From Brachyhypopomus gauderio (taxonomy: Eukaryota; Chordata; Actinopteri; Gymnotiformes; Hypopomidae), in contig NC_135222.1 of the NCBI RefSeq assembly GCF_052324685.1, forward strand, positions 10,089,873 to 10,153,872: a stretch of 64,000 nt of DNA, read 5' to 3'. The notes below the pieces were generated by a model. The model was not told where the DNA came from and did no database searches. It saw only the letters and a program-made list of their open reading frames with translations. The stretch's first letter is position 1; every line of letters begins with the position of its first letter. Both the position numbers and the translations under genes were made by a program. This document shows positions 12,505 to 25,830 of this stretch, piece by piece.

Positions 12505-15500
12505 AGATCGTCTTAAATAAATGAGCGTGTTCAGTGAAATAATTGCGCTACCATTACAAATGAGCACATATTTGTTTTACGATGCTTGAGGGATACCCAG
12601 GCCTGTTTACTTTGTCACTGCTGTTGTCCTTACTGCGTGTGCTCTTGGATTATAATATATGGCAATTTGGTTTGTTATTTTCTTTCACGTTTTTCACTTA
12701 TTTAGTCAATTATTCTCCTTTGGCTTTTCGGCATTGCCAGACAATATTGGCTTATAGTTCCCTCCAAAATAAATATGTTGTCTCATTTTTAAAAAGTGTT
12801 TGGTCAAGAAGCTGTGATTCTGTTAAAAATATTATAGTCCACCTAGATGAGACTGAATCCCTTAACATAAGTTGAGATAAAATAATTTAAAATAAAACAA
12901 GGTATTTAAACATTTTTACTTTGTAAGTAGGGGCCAGATTCCATATTCATATTATATATTCATATTATATGAAGAATGGATCCTGTTCAGTCTGGGTAGT
13001 CCAACTCGGAATCCTCCACTTATTTTATATTTCTTTCAGAAATAAAAAGAAAGGTGAGACAACCACACATTATTTGGGGAACATTGTAATCTGAAGGCTG
13101 TTGATTAAAGGCCTTACATCTCATCCCTTATTGGAATCAGCCTTTTCCTCACGGTATTTTAAATCTCTATTAGTATTTGTTTCTAATGGTAGACCTCAAA
13201 TGCAATAAGCAAATATTACTTTCTAGTTCTCCCCAGACATTCGTCTTGTACACTATACTTGATTCTAAAGTGATATTCCAGTGGGTTCTGTCATCATTAA
13301 ACAAGTCGTGATGTGAAGACAGAGTCCTAAAACATTGTGGATTTAAAATGATTCAAGATGAGCACGTTAGGAATAAGTTTATATAGCACAAATATTGTCT
13401 GATTATATAGCAAGAGGAATAATAAGTCTGATTTAACTGACACATAATTGAAATGATAAAATAGAGGGTCACTTATGAACTACATAGTCTGATGCATTGC
13501 AGTGCAGAGAGAATCACTGTCCTGTACTGGTTGGATGAGAGCACAGAGAGTAGAAGTTATAAGACTTTCCTTCCTGCATGTCAAAGGGATTTTGCATAAT
13601 TATCTTCAAAATGGTCCATCTCACATGCCCACTTTAAAGGGGTTTCTAAAAATAAAAAATCCTTTGGCTATGCACACTGATATTGCACTGCACGAGGTTC
13701 TGGTGGTTATGTAAATGATTTAGGATATGTTTACATGTTTGCTTGTTTTTATTAGGAGATGAATGTACAGGAGAGACATGCTGTTGTCCAGTGTTTTGTG
13801 TTTGTCATTTATGTATTGATTGTTTTTAGCTTGTTCATGCATGTTGTGAAAACAGACAATAAAGTCTTACCTAAGTAGTATATGTATGGGACTCTGGCTA
13901 GGAGCGTCTGCCAAATGTAAGTAATATTGTTCGTTTAGTAAGGTTGTTATTGCTAATAATTCTTAATTCACTATAAATCAGTGTGGACTTCAATCAGAAA
14001 GATTGGGCCTCGTACAAACACAAAGAAAAATGCACAATGCAGAAAAAGAGACAGAGGTGGTTATCTCTCCTATCACAGCAGTTACCCAGCTGCTCGATGT
14101 GGAGTGTAAAAAGCACCCTTGTCTTGAAATGTCCTAAGGCAGCTGATTCTTGATGTAGTTGGTTTTTTAAAGCTATATCACCATAATTTCCACTGTGGAT
14201 TCTAACTTATCATTATGTGAAAAGACTACAGGCCACAGGAGTCAAGTTCGGAAATGCTAATAAAAAGCCACGACCTCTTGCAGGCAGTGATTGCCACTGA
14301 AAGTGAGCATTGTTATGTCATAGTCATGCAGTGTTATCTTCTTCTGTGTTACTCTGCACTGTAGTGCAGTGGTGTGTTCTACTGTGTAATAGGAGTGCAG
14401 TGGTGTGTTCTACTGTGTTATTCTAGTGCAGTGCTGCCTGGATATCCACTTTTTAAGTGCAAATTTTGGTATTTGCCAGGACTATGCATAATATTGTTAA
14501 TGTTCTGACTTCTTGTATCAGGTGAATTATATAGCATTTATAAAACTTTCCACACTTTCAGAATCTGATAACCTTTCACCCTTTAGAAGGTGATACCGGT
14601 ACTTGGTATTGGGTAAGGTCAATATGACCTTGTTAGTTACTAGATTATAATTACTTTAACACTGATCCCAGGACACAGTAACCATAGTTTGGCAACCATA
14701 AATTTTGTCCAGTTCTTCTCAGTATCATTACTTTTGACTGAAGCTTTACAATAAAGCTAGTAAAAGACCTCTGTACTGCTTACCGCCCCAATTTCTATTT
14801 TGTGATATTTGTCTATTGAAGTCCACAAGACCTGTATATTCTTATAATTTCAGATATACACAAAGACATTCAATGTTTCTACAATGTTTGTTGTTGTATA
14901 CCCAGAGAAACAAACATTGATATTGATATTCTTACCCTGGACTACCCCTAGACTAAAAGTACTAATAATTGCAATAAAAACACAAAAAACTTTGTGACAT
15001 AGCAGCTAAACTTTAACATGCTAAGCATTGTGGTGCAGCAATGGGGTGGACGCAAATGCAGAGTAGAGCGAGGTTAATCCAGAGCAAATCCATAAACAGT
15101 GTAATGGTCACAGTCCACGATGATATCAGGAGAGTCAGACACAAAAACAAAACCAACATGCAGAGATTTAGAATACATGGTAAACAATGAACACATCAAT
15201 TAAATTTAATACTGACAACTGGTCTGTGTAATAAACAATGACCAGCAAGGTACCAGATAAATCAAAGGGCTTAAATACTACTAAACAAGGAAACTAACAA
15301 GAGACGGCTGGAGATAATAAAGCGAGGGTGATGTAACAGATGACAGGGGCGTGGCCTGGGAAAACCAAAATATGAGCACATGGAAAAACAAAACAAAGAC
15401 ATGACAGACAGGTGGGGGTGGAGCCAGGCATGACATAAACAGAGCATCTAAAATGTGACATAGCAGCTAAACTGAGGCTCAGCACCTTAAAGTAAACATG

Positions 15501-16880
15501 TTATACACATAGTGTAGATAAAGCAGTCAAATCTATTGTGTGAAATGTAATGCTTGCCAAGGGTGTGTAGCAGTTCTTAAAATATCTGTGTAAATACAGC
15601 AGTGCAAAAGCATAGAGATATGAGCCATGCTTACTAGCAGGTTAAGTTTTCTATGGTAAAGGATGCTGTTTGACATCCTAGCCCTTCAACTCATTATACC
15701 CATTATAGTGGGTGAACACGTACACACAGTGCACAAACCCAAAGGCCTGGATGCAGTACAGTAATACAATTTGTTATTTTAACACTACAGAATTTTTGTG
15801 TGTGTATGATTTTGCTTTATTACTATAAATATTAGTAGTAATACAAGATGTAATAGTAGTAATAATAATAACTAAGTTGGGTGGAACTGGTCTAAACTAA
15901 ATATTTGGTTATCAAATATCTCATGTCAGAACAGTAAGGTGCTCTAGCTGTAGTGAGACCCTGAAGGCTCCTCCCCATGGTCTTCACAAAACCTTGAGAG
16001 CATGTAACTGCATTCAAAAAGTATATGCTTTATTTAGGGAAGAGTAAAGTGACTTAAAACCTAAGGTAAAATTCAACTTGTATTGGTTAATCAATTTATC
16101 AAATAATCAGCTGTGAAAAATGAAAAAGACTAATAAAATATTGATACATTGAATTTAATTTAGCAATTGAAACATATATTTTTATTTCTCGAATCAATGA
16201 AACTAACAAATCCTTAATTGATGAAACTTACTTAATTATAAACATAAAAAGTGGGCATATAGAAGCAAAATGTGCAGTGCAGTCTAATAATTTCAAATAG
16301 AGCTCTACATTCATGTCCTCTGGTGGTGGAACATCAGCTGATGTGCTCTATGATCCTACAGAGCCCTGTGAGAGGTATTGACAGGTGTTTCTCAGAGCTG
16401 TACAAAGCCACCTGCTTCCATGCCTGCAGCAGTCAGCAGCCTGGTACAGCGCCCCACAGTGGCCACTGGATGAAAATGAACCCTGCTGAACGCAAGGTCT
16501 CGAAGACCTTGTCCCCTGTGAAAGTACCATGTAAGTTTGTGGTAAGCATAAATGTCCAGTATGCCAGTAATGTTTTATAGCTAGTGAGCTAGTCAGCTGT
16601 GTTCATATGTCCAAGTATGTCCATATGTCCGTATGTCCATCTGTGTCCCTAGCCCTCTTTACTCTCCTGTGGTCGACTTCAGCACGACAGATCTGTGGGT
16701 GCTTCCACGTAAACTTGCCATGACATTCAGCATGTCCTGTGTGGCATTTGAAACAAGCTGAATACAGATGCAGTAGATTGCAGTAGCAGTTTTAGCTGAT
16801 GAATAGTCATTTTTGGAAGCAATATGTGTGCAATCAGAGATGCAAAGGGATTTCACAAAACCATCTTGGGATTGTTATAT
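12505..16880. other. Intergenic DNA with scattered repeat debris
   Basis: No coding exon is supportable. Near 13885-13915 a SINE-tail phrase (AGGAGCGTCTGCCAAATG) occurs. At about 14340-14430 there is a short tandem duplication of a GTGCAGTGGTGTGTTCTACT unit. At 15035-15480 the sequence looks like a fish interspersed repeat that I cannot name. The open frame 16272-16580 has a Cys/His-containing translation but no recognisable domain. Confidence 0.4.
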
Positions 16881-16889
16881 CTGGGAAAA

Positions 16890-16919
16890 AGTTTTTTTTT
16901 TTTTTGGGGGGGGGGGGGG
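16890..16919. repeat. T-tract followed by G-tract
   Basis: About 15 T residues followed directly by about 13 G residues. This is low-complexity and error-prone sequence. Confidence 0.8.
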
Positions 16920-17027
16920 TTGATGGAATAGGTATCTGATATATTTATTATTTAGTTATAATTTGCTTAGTGTCAGGATTCACATTGGTCAAATGAAATA
17001 CCAGCCAGGTTTCTGGATGCTTGTATG

Positions 17028-17947
17028 CAGTGGCGTGCACACATAGACACCACCAACTCTGCCCTTTATCAACGAAAGTGCCCTTTTGAAACTTCGGTTT
17101 TTTGTTTTTTTTTTTGGTTTGAAATGATCTTTTGAAAACCTGAGCGATTAAAAACAATGTCCTAAAATGCGCCACCACCTCGCACACGCCCGACCTCTCT
17201 CTTCCTTTGTCACACCAGATGTGATAGACTGGTCAGATAGACTTCTTCACATACACATCAAGTAAAATCGTACCGTTTGCCCTCTAAGCCCAACCTGAAA
17301 TCATTTTCTTGTGCAGTAAAATGTCTCATACAGCACCAAACTACTAAGCATTTTTAGACGACTGGTCACCTGATAAACTAGTCGCTCTAGCCCAAATCAA
17401 TGATAGATAACGTGAGGACGACCACATACAAATAATTAAGGTAGTTTGCAAATCTATGTGTTAAGCTGAACGTACTGTTGTATAGGTTTTGTTAGGCAAC
17501 ATAAATTAACACATTCATTTGTGAAAGAAGAAACGGGAAGTTCCCCATTACCTGTGAAAAATGCCCATCTGCATTCATGTAATGACAACACTCAGTAGCC
17601 TATAACTCATTCTCCTACTTCTTGGTCTTTTTACTGTCTTAATTGTAGGCCTATATTGATTTAAATTGCAAAATATATGCAACAAGGCCTGCAGACAGTG
17701 GAGGGTAAACAGAAGTTAACTGAAGGACATGACTGTATATGGTTAATATTGGATATGAATTATATCAGTTGGCTGCGTGACTTTTTTCCATTGAAAACTC
17801 ACGTTTAGAGAATGTTACAAATAAAAGTCAAATTTCATTCAACATGTGCTTGTAGTTTTTTTTTATTTGCGCTAAATAAAGTGCCCCCCCCCCCCCCCCC
17901 CCCCCCCCCCGAGCACTTGCCCCCCAAAATCTCTGTGCACGCCACTG
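17028..17947. mobile_element. hAT-like element, 920 bp
   Basis: Terminal inverted repeats CAGTGGCGTGCAC (left) and GTGCACGCCACTG (right) are perfect over 13 bp. They are flanked by 8-bp words CTTGTATG (17020-17027) and CCTGTATG (17948-17955), a 7 of 8 match. An 8-bp duplication and CAGTGGCG ends are typical of hAT elements. No transposase frame survives. A run of about 28 C residues (17884-17910) lies near the right end. Confidence 0.8.
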
Positions 17948-17955
17948 CCTGTATG

Positions 17956-18111
17956 CATCTGCGTGGTATTGGAGGGAAAAGTGGACCTGACTACACACGG
18001 CCAGAGTAGAGAGAGAGGCCCATTTTGCTCATGTGCCTCGTTTCCTGGTATTTATAGGGGCCCACTGACATTGAGAGTGTACAGGGCCCAGAATTTGCTA
18101 CTACGCCCCTG
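17956..18111. mobile_element. hAT MITE, 156 bp, inserted beside the preceding element
   Basis: This is flanked by perfect 8-bp CCTGTATG repeats at 17948-17955 and 18112-18119. The right end reads ACGCCCCTG, the usual hAT end. The left end is diverged (CATCTGCGTGGTA). A second copy of exactly the same length lies at 32524-32679, which confirms the boundaries. Confidence 0.85.
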
Positions 18112-18119
18112 CCTGTATG

Positions 18120-18690
18120 CACAATAATTATCTGTTTATCAGGTCGGTAAAATGTTCCACAGTGAGCCATTTACATTTACAAGACAGACTAGAACAGGAC
18201 TGGAAAGGCCTGCTCAGACAATTGGATCAGTTATAAGATTAGAAAAAAAACCCATTATGTATTTGAGATGCAAATAATGTTTTACATTAATTCAAATATA
18301 GAAGAAGGTGATTCTTAATATGAAAGCAGCAGAAACGTTGGAATCGTCAGATTTAAGAAGCAGTTGTCTTTTAAATAATTGGATTAAACATTTGTTGTAA
18401 ACAGAGTGAATGCATTTATTACAAATGTCCCATTGTGTACGGTCTAGCCTACATATACACATTACATACTCAGAGGATCATGTTAGGACTTGTTCTGGGC
18501 TCACATTGCTGATGAACTAGATCAGTGGAGATTAATAGCAGTTGCACAGTAGATGCGTTACAAAGTAGATGTGTTACACACAGTTACACTCTTAGTCAGT
18601 TAACGTCTGAAGGCAATTGTAGCCCCAAATAAACGTATTACATCAGCTGCATGGGAAAGGAGGTCAATAATGCACACAGGACACAAAAGG
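18120..18690. other. Intergenic AT-rich DNA, no feature seen
   Basis: No open frame, repeat end or RNA-like structure that I can support. Confidence 0.5.
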
Positions 18691-19080
18691 CATCTGTAAT
18701 GATTTATATAATAATAATAATCTTTATTTGTATAGCACCTGTCACGGTGAGGCGGCCCCCTACCGGCCGCCTCCGTCCACAGCGGCTGTTGTTGTTTGGT
18801 GACGTCATGTGCGTCCCTCAGGTGGGCGGAGCCCGTGATCCGTCTCACCTGAGGGTCGTTTGTTTGCCTATACATGTCTTGTCTTTGTACCAGTTGACCG
18901 CTGGTCATTATATCCTTTGGAGATATTGTACGGGTTTTTGGTTTGCACACTTTCTATTAAACCATCCTTTTTCACCCCTGCCCGTCACAGGAAGCAAAAA
19001 TAAGACAAAATAAAAATGTTAAAAGAAATGAAAGATAAAAAAGAAACAAAATTATGACAAATTATAACATATTTTAAAAT
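18691..19080. repeat. SINE-like sequence split by a GC-rich 252-bp insert
   Basis: The flanks read as a fish repeat (AATAATCTTTATTTGTATAG at left, GAAGCAAAAATAAGACAAAA at right). Between them, 18739-18990 is GC-rich and starts CTGTCACGG and ends CCGTCACAG, which is inverted with one mismatch. Inside are two hairpins: AGGCGGC paired with GCCGCCT, and CCCTCAGGTG paired with CACCTGAGGG (18814-18858). No clear target duplication is visible. Confidence 0.5.
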
Positions 19081-19384
19081 ATAATATTATAAAATATATA
19101 TAACATTCATCCTGCATTGTTTTTGGATTAATTTAATCAGTGTCCTGAAGGTGCAATCTACCTGTTTTAGTTCACAGCTGTCTTAAGCATTTGTCTCCAG
19201 ACTACATAAAATATAAAACCTGTCCAAGCAAGTCTGTCTTGATAATATGCTATCATGTCTTTTGTGGTTGTAGGCGAAGTGTTCAACAGCTAAGTGATAA
19301 TGAGCTGTGTGGTGAGTGTACAACACAAAAGGATTAAAACAGAGGGTTTTCAGCAGATTTATTCAATGAACCATTTCCATGGAA

Positions 19385-20090
19385 GCAGCCTCGACTCCCA
19401 ACCACTGTCCAACCAGACCACTACATAATCCTCATCTCCCCTAATTTACAAAACCTAGGATCAAAAAGATCACAGCAGGTGGAAGAGCCTTTTCTTTTAA
19501 AGCTCCACAATTGTGGAATAATCTTCCTGCCTCTATTCGGGACTCAGACACAGTCTCAATGTTTAAAACTCGATTAAAGACTCATCTGTTTAGTTTGGCC
19601 TTTGATTAATCTGTTACATAGTTACTACATCTCGTATCTTTTCTCCGAGGTTCACCTGGAGAGTAACATTGCAGTCGGAGCCTACAATACCAGCATCGCT
19701 GCTCCGACATGGAATGAAACCCTGGCGTTCATCAACAGACATTTACAGTGACAATATCAAAACCCAGAACTTTCATTTTTACCTTTACTTAGTCTGATTG
19801 TGTGATTTGTGTGTGACTTGTGTATTTGTCTGTATTTTGTGTAATTTGTGTGTTAACGGGCCGCCCAATGGAGGATGGGTTCCCTTTTGAGTCTTGGTTC
19901 TCCCGAGGTTTCTTCCTAATCCCCACCATCATAGGGAGTTTTTCCTCACCACTGTTGCCTTTGGCTTGCTCATTAGGGTTCTAGACCCATAGTATTGTTA
20001 ACCTTTTAAATCCTGTAAAGCGCTTTGTGACAACATGTGTTGTGAAAAGCGCTATACAAATAAACTTTGATTTTGATTTGATTTGAAAAC
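19385..20090 (+). mobile_element. L2/CR1-type LINE, 5'-truncated 3' end
   Basis: An open frame ending at the TAA near 19608 encodes FKAPQLWNNLPASIRDSDT, followed by a segment ending in HLFSLAFD. This is the characteristic C-terminus of fish L2/CR1 LINE ORF2 proteins. Downstream comes the usual 3' UTR: TTTCTTCCTAATCCCCACCA, then AAGCGCTTTGTGACAACA. It ends in a TTTGAT-type tail at 20073-20090. The reverse transcriptase core is missing by 5' truncation. Confidence 0.85.
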
Positions 20091-20397
20091 TAAAAGTGTC
20101 AGTGGTCAGGTCTTTATTTTCTTAACTGCCTTGAACCAAACCAACAGCATTATGTTACATAGCAAATTCCTTGTTATCTCAGAGGTCACTCTCAAAATAC
20201 TTTCTGAACAGCAAGAAACAGTGTTACAACATAAACTCTCATCCCCCCCAAGATGACCAGAACTAACTACTCCATATGTAACTCTGTTTCTAGGTATCAG
20301 CACTGGCAACTCTTTATGGCAGTGCTTGAGTAGTTTGGACTTAAACCTGTTTATACTAGATAGAGATGCATATTCTGACTAAACACTTAGCACTTTT

Positions 20398-20450
20398 GTA
20401 AGTCGCTCTGGATAAGAGCGTCTGCTAAATGCTGTAAATGTAAATGTAAC
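20398..20450 (+). repeat. SINE tail
   Basis: The phrase AGTCGCTCTGGATAAGAGCG followed by TCTGCTAAATG is the widespread fish SINE tail. The body is not recognisable. Confidence 0.7.
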
Positions 20451-22894
20451 TCTACATCCTGTTCACAAAACATCCCCTGGTGTATCTTTGCCAAACAACT
20501 TTCCTTCAAACTTGAGTAGTGTGCAGAATATGTCTGTACACATACTAGAGTCTCAGTCTTTGGAACAGTTGGCAGTGGTATCCAACACTCTGCTCAAAAC
20601 TGGGCACAAATACCAACTCTGGCTCTCTTTTAATGGAAGATTCTCTCAAACGTTGAGTGGACTGTATGAAACCTCCTATCAGATGCCAGATGGAACATGG
20701 AGGTGTGTAAGCACTGGCAGGAAGAGTTAAGCTATCAGTTTTTCATCCATTATTAAATGGAATTATTATTATTCATGTGGGTTAGATATTTTGTTACAGT
20801 GCACAAAAACAACAACACCAAAGATACAGTACATTTGTAAGGACTTCATTACACTTCACTCTGAAATTTAAGAATCCTACAAATACTTCTGTGCCTGGCC
20901 TCATGTTTTATCATGTTACTCAAGTCTGTGTTTGAAATATTCAGGACAATAATTGCGACACATTTTGAAACCAAGCTCTGCGCATAAGGCATTTACTTGC
21001 TTTGATGAGCCCAGCATGAAAGCTAACTTCTCCCTTAACATTTGTGAGGAAGAATGAGCTCACCTCACTTTCTAACATGCCTCAGGTGAGGAGCCCACCA
21101 TATATCAGGAACATATTTCACATCAATACCAAATGATCTGGGCCCTTTATGAGTCTAATTCAGTGTGCTTCTCTATAGACTTCTACTACCGTTGGCCCAA
21201 ATGGTTTGACAATAGATCACTATCAAACCAGTGTGAAAATGAGTACATATTTACTGGCCTTTGTTGTAGGTGACTATGCCTCCAATTCTGTCACAACTAA
21301 GAGAGGTCTCAAGGTCTGCAAGTCAACAATATTTCTAAAATAAAATAAAATTCTCTACAGTAGTTCCAGCATACAAGTGTGATCAGGTGTCATGGCTCCT
21401 GTGATGGGTATTTGTTTTTACAGGTATCAGTGCATGCTGCAAGACACCAGATGAACCAAACCGACCATGCTGTCCAAGCTGCTGTTAAACTTCTGGAAGA
21501 ATATTTCCAATTCTCATATCCTCTTCCTAAATTAGGTGTGATTATGTCTAAATAAGAAGAGTTCGAGCTTCGTACTTCAATAAATTAGCTTTCATATGTT
21601 TCAGTTTTGAAACAGTTTGAAATTCAATAACTGATGAAACGTTTGATGTCATATCCTACTCCAAGGTCATTCAATAAACCTGCTTTTTGTTTGTTTGAAC
21701 TTTAAACTGCTCCAAAATTTAAAGGTACAGTACATTAATGGATACCAGGTTGGGCCATAACTATATGTTTTAATTTTCATGGAGCCAGTGTGGTGAGAAT
21801 GCTACACACCTATATACAGGATTCAGAGTTCACAGGTGATATGCATCTCTATCTCAGGAGACACAACTATGGTAACACAGGCCGATGATCTGTGGAAGGC
21901 AATGACTGAAGTAAGACCTGAGGCAAAACATTATGCCCATAAGTCATATACCTTATTTCTCCCTTATATTCTCCATTATTTATTGCAATTACACACAAAT
22001 TGCAACAGACCTGGCAGGTATTATGTCGACATCTGCTCTAACTGTCACTACTGCAACTGTAGGTGTTGCAGTAGAATGACAATGGTTTGGATGTTAAGAG
22101 TGTAATAGACTCAAGAATAAAACAGACTGGATATCTTGTTGTTTCAGTCAGAATTCAGGGCAAAAACTATATCTATGTCAAGAGGCCTACCCCATACAAA
22201 CAAAAAACAAGTACCGGTAATTCACATAAATGTGACAACAAAGTTTTTTCTGTTATCCTGTTCATTTTAATAGTCAGTCTGATGTCAATTTAGTAAATGT
22301 CAACACATACTTTTATATATTGTATTTAAATAAGAATATAGTAAATTAATTGACATGTTCTCTTATCTTAAAGACATAGTGTCAGGGCAAGGTAAAGGTG
22401 AATGTGAAATCCACTGGGTTTTACAGGGTCAGGTATGATAGACCCATTCTAAGAGCCCTTTACAAGCAGGATAATTGATTCGAACAACATGAAAGTATTA
22501 CAGACATAATTGTGTGTCCCCTCTTAATTATATTTTAAGCTGTCTAAAATGTATGGGAAGACCAGGTTTTATAAGCTTGTATTATTTTATTTGTTTATTT
22601 GACTTTATCTAATTGTCTCTATTACAGACAGGAGGACCTGCTATACTCAGATGCTCTCACACTCAGTCAGTACATGAAGAGAGAGGATGTCTACTTGCCC
22701 ATAAGTGTCTTTCTCAAGCTCATCGTGTGGAGAGCTGGTTGTGGGAGCATTATTTACCTGGGAAAGAGGACAGACTATGAGAAGGCATATTGGCAGAGGC
22801 AGTGTGATTCTCTAGGAAATGTTCTGCTGGGAAACCTTGGAGCATCATATACGTTTAGTTTTTTTTGACATATACCACCTACCTAAACATTGTT

Positions 22895-23050
22895 GCAGAC
22901 CAAGTACACCTCTTCATAGCAACAGTTTAACCTAATGACAATGGCCTCTTTCAGGCGGATAATACACCCTGCCACACTACAAAAATTGTTCAGGAATGGT
23001 TTGAAGAACATGGCAAATAGCTCAAGGTGTTGACAGGTTATGATTGAGCA
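22895..23050 (+). mobile_element. Tc1/mariner transposase fragment inside the aminopeptidase relic
   Basis: Reading the plus strand gives ADNTPCHTTKIVQEWFEEHG. This is the block around the second catalytic Asp of fish Tc1/mariner transposases (usually QDNAPCH...). Only about 50 codons remain, with an in-frame stop. Flanking terminal repeats were not found. Confidence 0.7.
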
Positions 23051-23904
23051 TCTGTGAACTGTGCTGGAAACACATGGGGGCCATATTTGTACAAAGCGTA
23101 AAGTATCTGCTTATAAAGTCTCAGTGCTAGAGAGTCAGAGCTATTTTGTCAGCACGAGGATGACATTACGCAGGTGGTTGTAATGTTGGGGCATAGTGCT
23201 GCGTGTGCCTTAGTGGTGTGTGTGTGTGTCTGCCCTAATATATAAATATAAGTTAGGAGGCGACTGATTAACCCTGTTGACCCTGTCCAGGAGCACACAT
23301 GGCAGGTGCTGAAGAGACAGGTTTTGGCTGAAGAATGGGCTGAGGCCGGCTGCCTGCCGGGGCAGAGTCGAAGGGCTCTCCTGCTGGACTTGGCTGTTAA
23401 ATCATCTCCCAGTGCCCAGCGCACTGCCCTCAGACTCTTCTACTTCGGGATGGCTCAAAAGGGGAAGGACCTGTGAGTCCCAGCAACATTGATTATTCAC
23501 ATACATGTGATTATTCAAATACACATATTTGGCAGCCACCATTTGTGACTTACAGACATGCTTTGTAAATCTGTCAAAAACCTCAAGATATCATAAAGTG
23601 CGAAAGAAGAGGGAAAGAAGACAGCATATTTCAAGTAAGTGCTTGGTGAATCAATAAAGAGATCAGTCTTCAGTTTTCATTTGAACACAGCGAGTGTCTC
23701 AGTTGTACAAGCTTCATCACATCACTTGGATGCCAGGATAGACAAGAGTCTTGTTAATGTCTTCTTTTTGTTTTGCATTGTATTTTGCATTGTTTTGCCA
23801 GAGTGGTACCAATCCTACAGAAGGCCACACTCAACATCCCCAACATAAGCAAACTCTCTTTCCACCACAACATTTTCCTCTCTTCCCTCCAGCTTTGGTG
23901 TGAC

Positions 23905-24035
23905 TGGCTCCACATGTAAAGGTTCTAGATCTTGAAGACCGGTCCTATGAGGTAACATGGGGAGGATTCACGTACAATCTATGCAGACTCTCCACTGGTG
24001 TTCCCCAGGGCTCAGTGCTCGGCTGATGGCACAGA
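23905..24035 (+). mobile_element. LINE reverse transcriptase fragment
   Basis: One frame reads YNLCRLSTGVPQGSVLG, the conserved GVPQGSVLG block of LINE reverse transcriptase (L2/CR1 type). Both sides decay quickly, so it is a short relic within an intron of the aminopeptidase pseudogene. Confidence 0.7.
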
Positions 24036-25830
24036 GAATAAGACCTGTGAGAAGCAAGTCACAATATTCATTAATATCCCGAGATATTATCAGACTGCAT
24101 AAACACTTGAGTGGCTTCTGCTGAGAGAAATTAATTGTCCTGATGTTGTAAAATAGAAACCCGCCATGACACTATTTAGCTTCAGGTGATGAGCAGCCAT
24201 CTACAATGTCTGCTAGTCATGCCAAAATACAACCTGAGTGTTGAGATAATTTGCATCTTAAGAAATAGTATGATATACCATGTCAGGATATGATTTTCCT
24301 GAGAGGGAATAGATGGAAAACATGAGAGAACCAACGTCTTGTGGGATGCCAGTGTAGAGGCTTTATAGAGTAGATATGGACCCCCTCCATGTCAGCAGAT
24401 ATGACTGTTCCTCTAGGTATGGAGTAAATCATAATGTGCCAGTGTGACCGGAGTGTTTCTGTGTTGTGTAAAAATCACTAGCTACATGCAATCTTTGTAG
24501 GCAATCTTCTTTTATTGGATCAGCCACTCCTGTTAGTACATAGCAAGTGCATAGAACAATGCTGAAAACTCACTCCAGCACTCTAAAAGCATAATGGGAG
24601 AAAAGTGAGTGAAGCACAAATAACATATCTTTGTAAATCATTTCCCCATCACCACCATAACTGAAATAAAATGGGTGGATAACAAATAGTGACATACTTC
24701 TTCCACGATATTAAAATGAAAAGGGGAGAGTCAAGCTGGGCAGATAAACAAATACAGTACTTTTTGTGTAATTATACACAAGTGACAGACCAACCTGGTT
24801 ACACCAAGATGTCAAAATGTGTGGTTGAACATAACGAAGACTACTGAAAGATCAAGAAGAATCAGAACTGATGACAGCTTGGCTGACCTAGCAGCATGGA
24901 ATTTTTCAGGAACAAAAAGACATTCGATTGTAACCAACACATTCATTAATTTTGAAAAGAAAGGAGTGATACCGATCAGTAGTTAGAGATGGTTAAGGTG
25001 TCAAATGAGGGTTGTTTCATAATAGGTGTAATACTTGCTATTTTGAGGTGTATTGAAATGGATTGGAGAAATGTGGAAAGGATGGCACATGGTAGGAAAG
25101 GTTGTTGCATTTCCTCTGAGGAAAGTGGGGGGAAAATATGTAAGAAGGCAGGAAAGAATCTCAATATCAAAGAAGGGCAAAATCTTTACCAGTGAGCAAG
25201 CATGGTCAAAGATGTATGGGATGGTTAAGCACAGAGGAAAATGTATTATCGACCTTGCATGAGTCAGCTGTACATGCAGTCCGATTGTCCTTTAAGAATG
25301 AGGTCTTAGCAGCAGTCACATCAGAAGAGAGCTTTGCTAGAAGAACACAATAGAAGTGTTAAAGTATGATTTCCTCCACTTCCTTTCAGTTGCTCTTTAG
25401 GAAAAACAAATGAAATGAAAAAAAAAATGTATGATTATTTATAAAGCACATTTCATACACAATGCCAATTCAAAGTGTTAACCCTAGGGCTGGATGAGAT
25501 TAACTTTGGTCTGGAAGATAGATGGTAGAGGAAATCAATTAAGTAAAAAGATGAATCAATTGGTGCCATGTCTGAAAACTAGATATCAAAAGTTCTTTAG
25601 TAGTGATGAAAAGATGCTGGAAGGGTGGTTGAAATCTTTAAGTGGGGGTACATCATAAAGTAAGGGACAAATAAAAATGCATAGCATTTCAATTAGCAAA
25701 GAAACAGAGCTTAAAGCTCACGACCAATGTGAATGTTTGATTATGCTCAGATTGATGTGTATGCTGCAGTGGTCTATTGCTCCTCTGGTTTGGCATGTGG
25801 GGGTGCAAAAAGGGGGCTGTGTGGAGTAAA
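24036..25830. other. Relic intron DNA, no exon seen
   Basis: Between recognisable exons of the aminopeptidase pseudogene. Open frames at 24976-25262 overlap on both strands and have no family signature. The region is probably degenerate repeat. Confidence 0.4.

Noticed and set aside
12582..12875. 97-codon hydrophobic open frame
   Set aside because: Its Leu/Phe/Ser-rich translation is what AT-rich DNA gives by chance. No splice context, family signature or promoter was seen.
16272..16580. 102-codon frame with several Cys and His
   Set aside because: The Cys/His spacing fits no zinc-binding domain I know, the opposite strand is also open, and no splice context was found.
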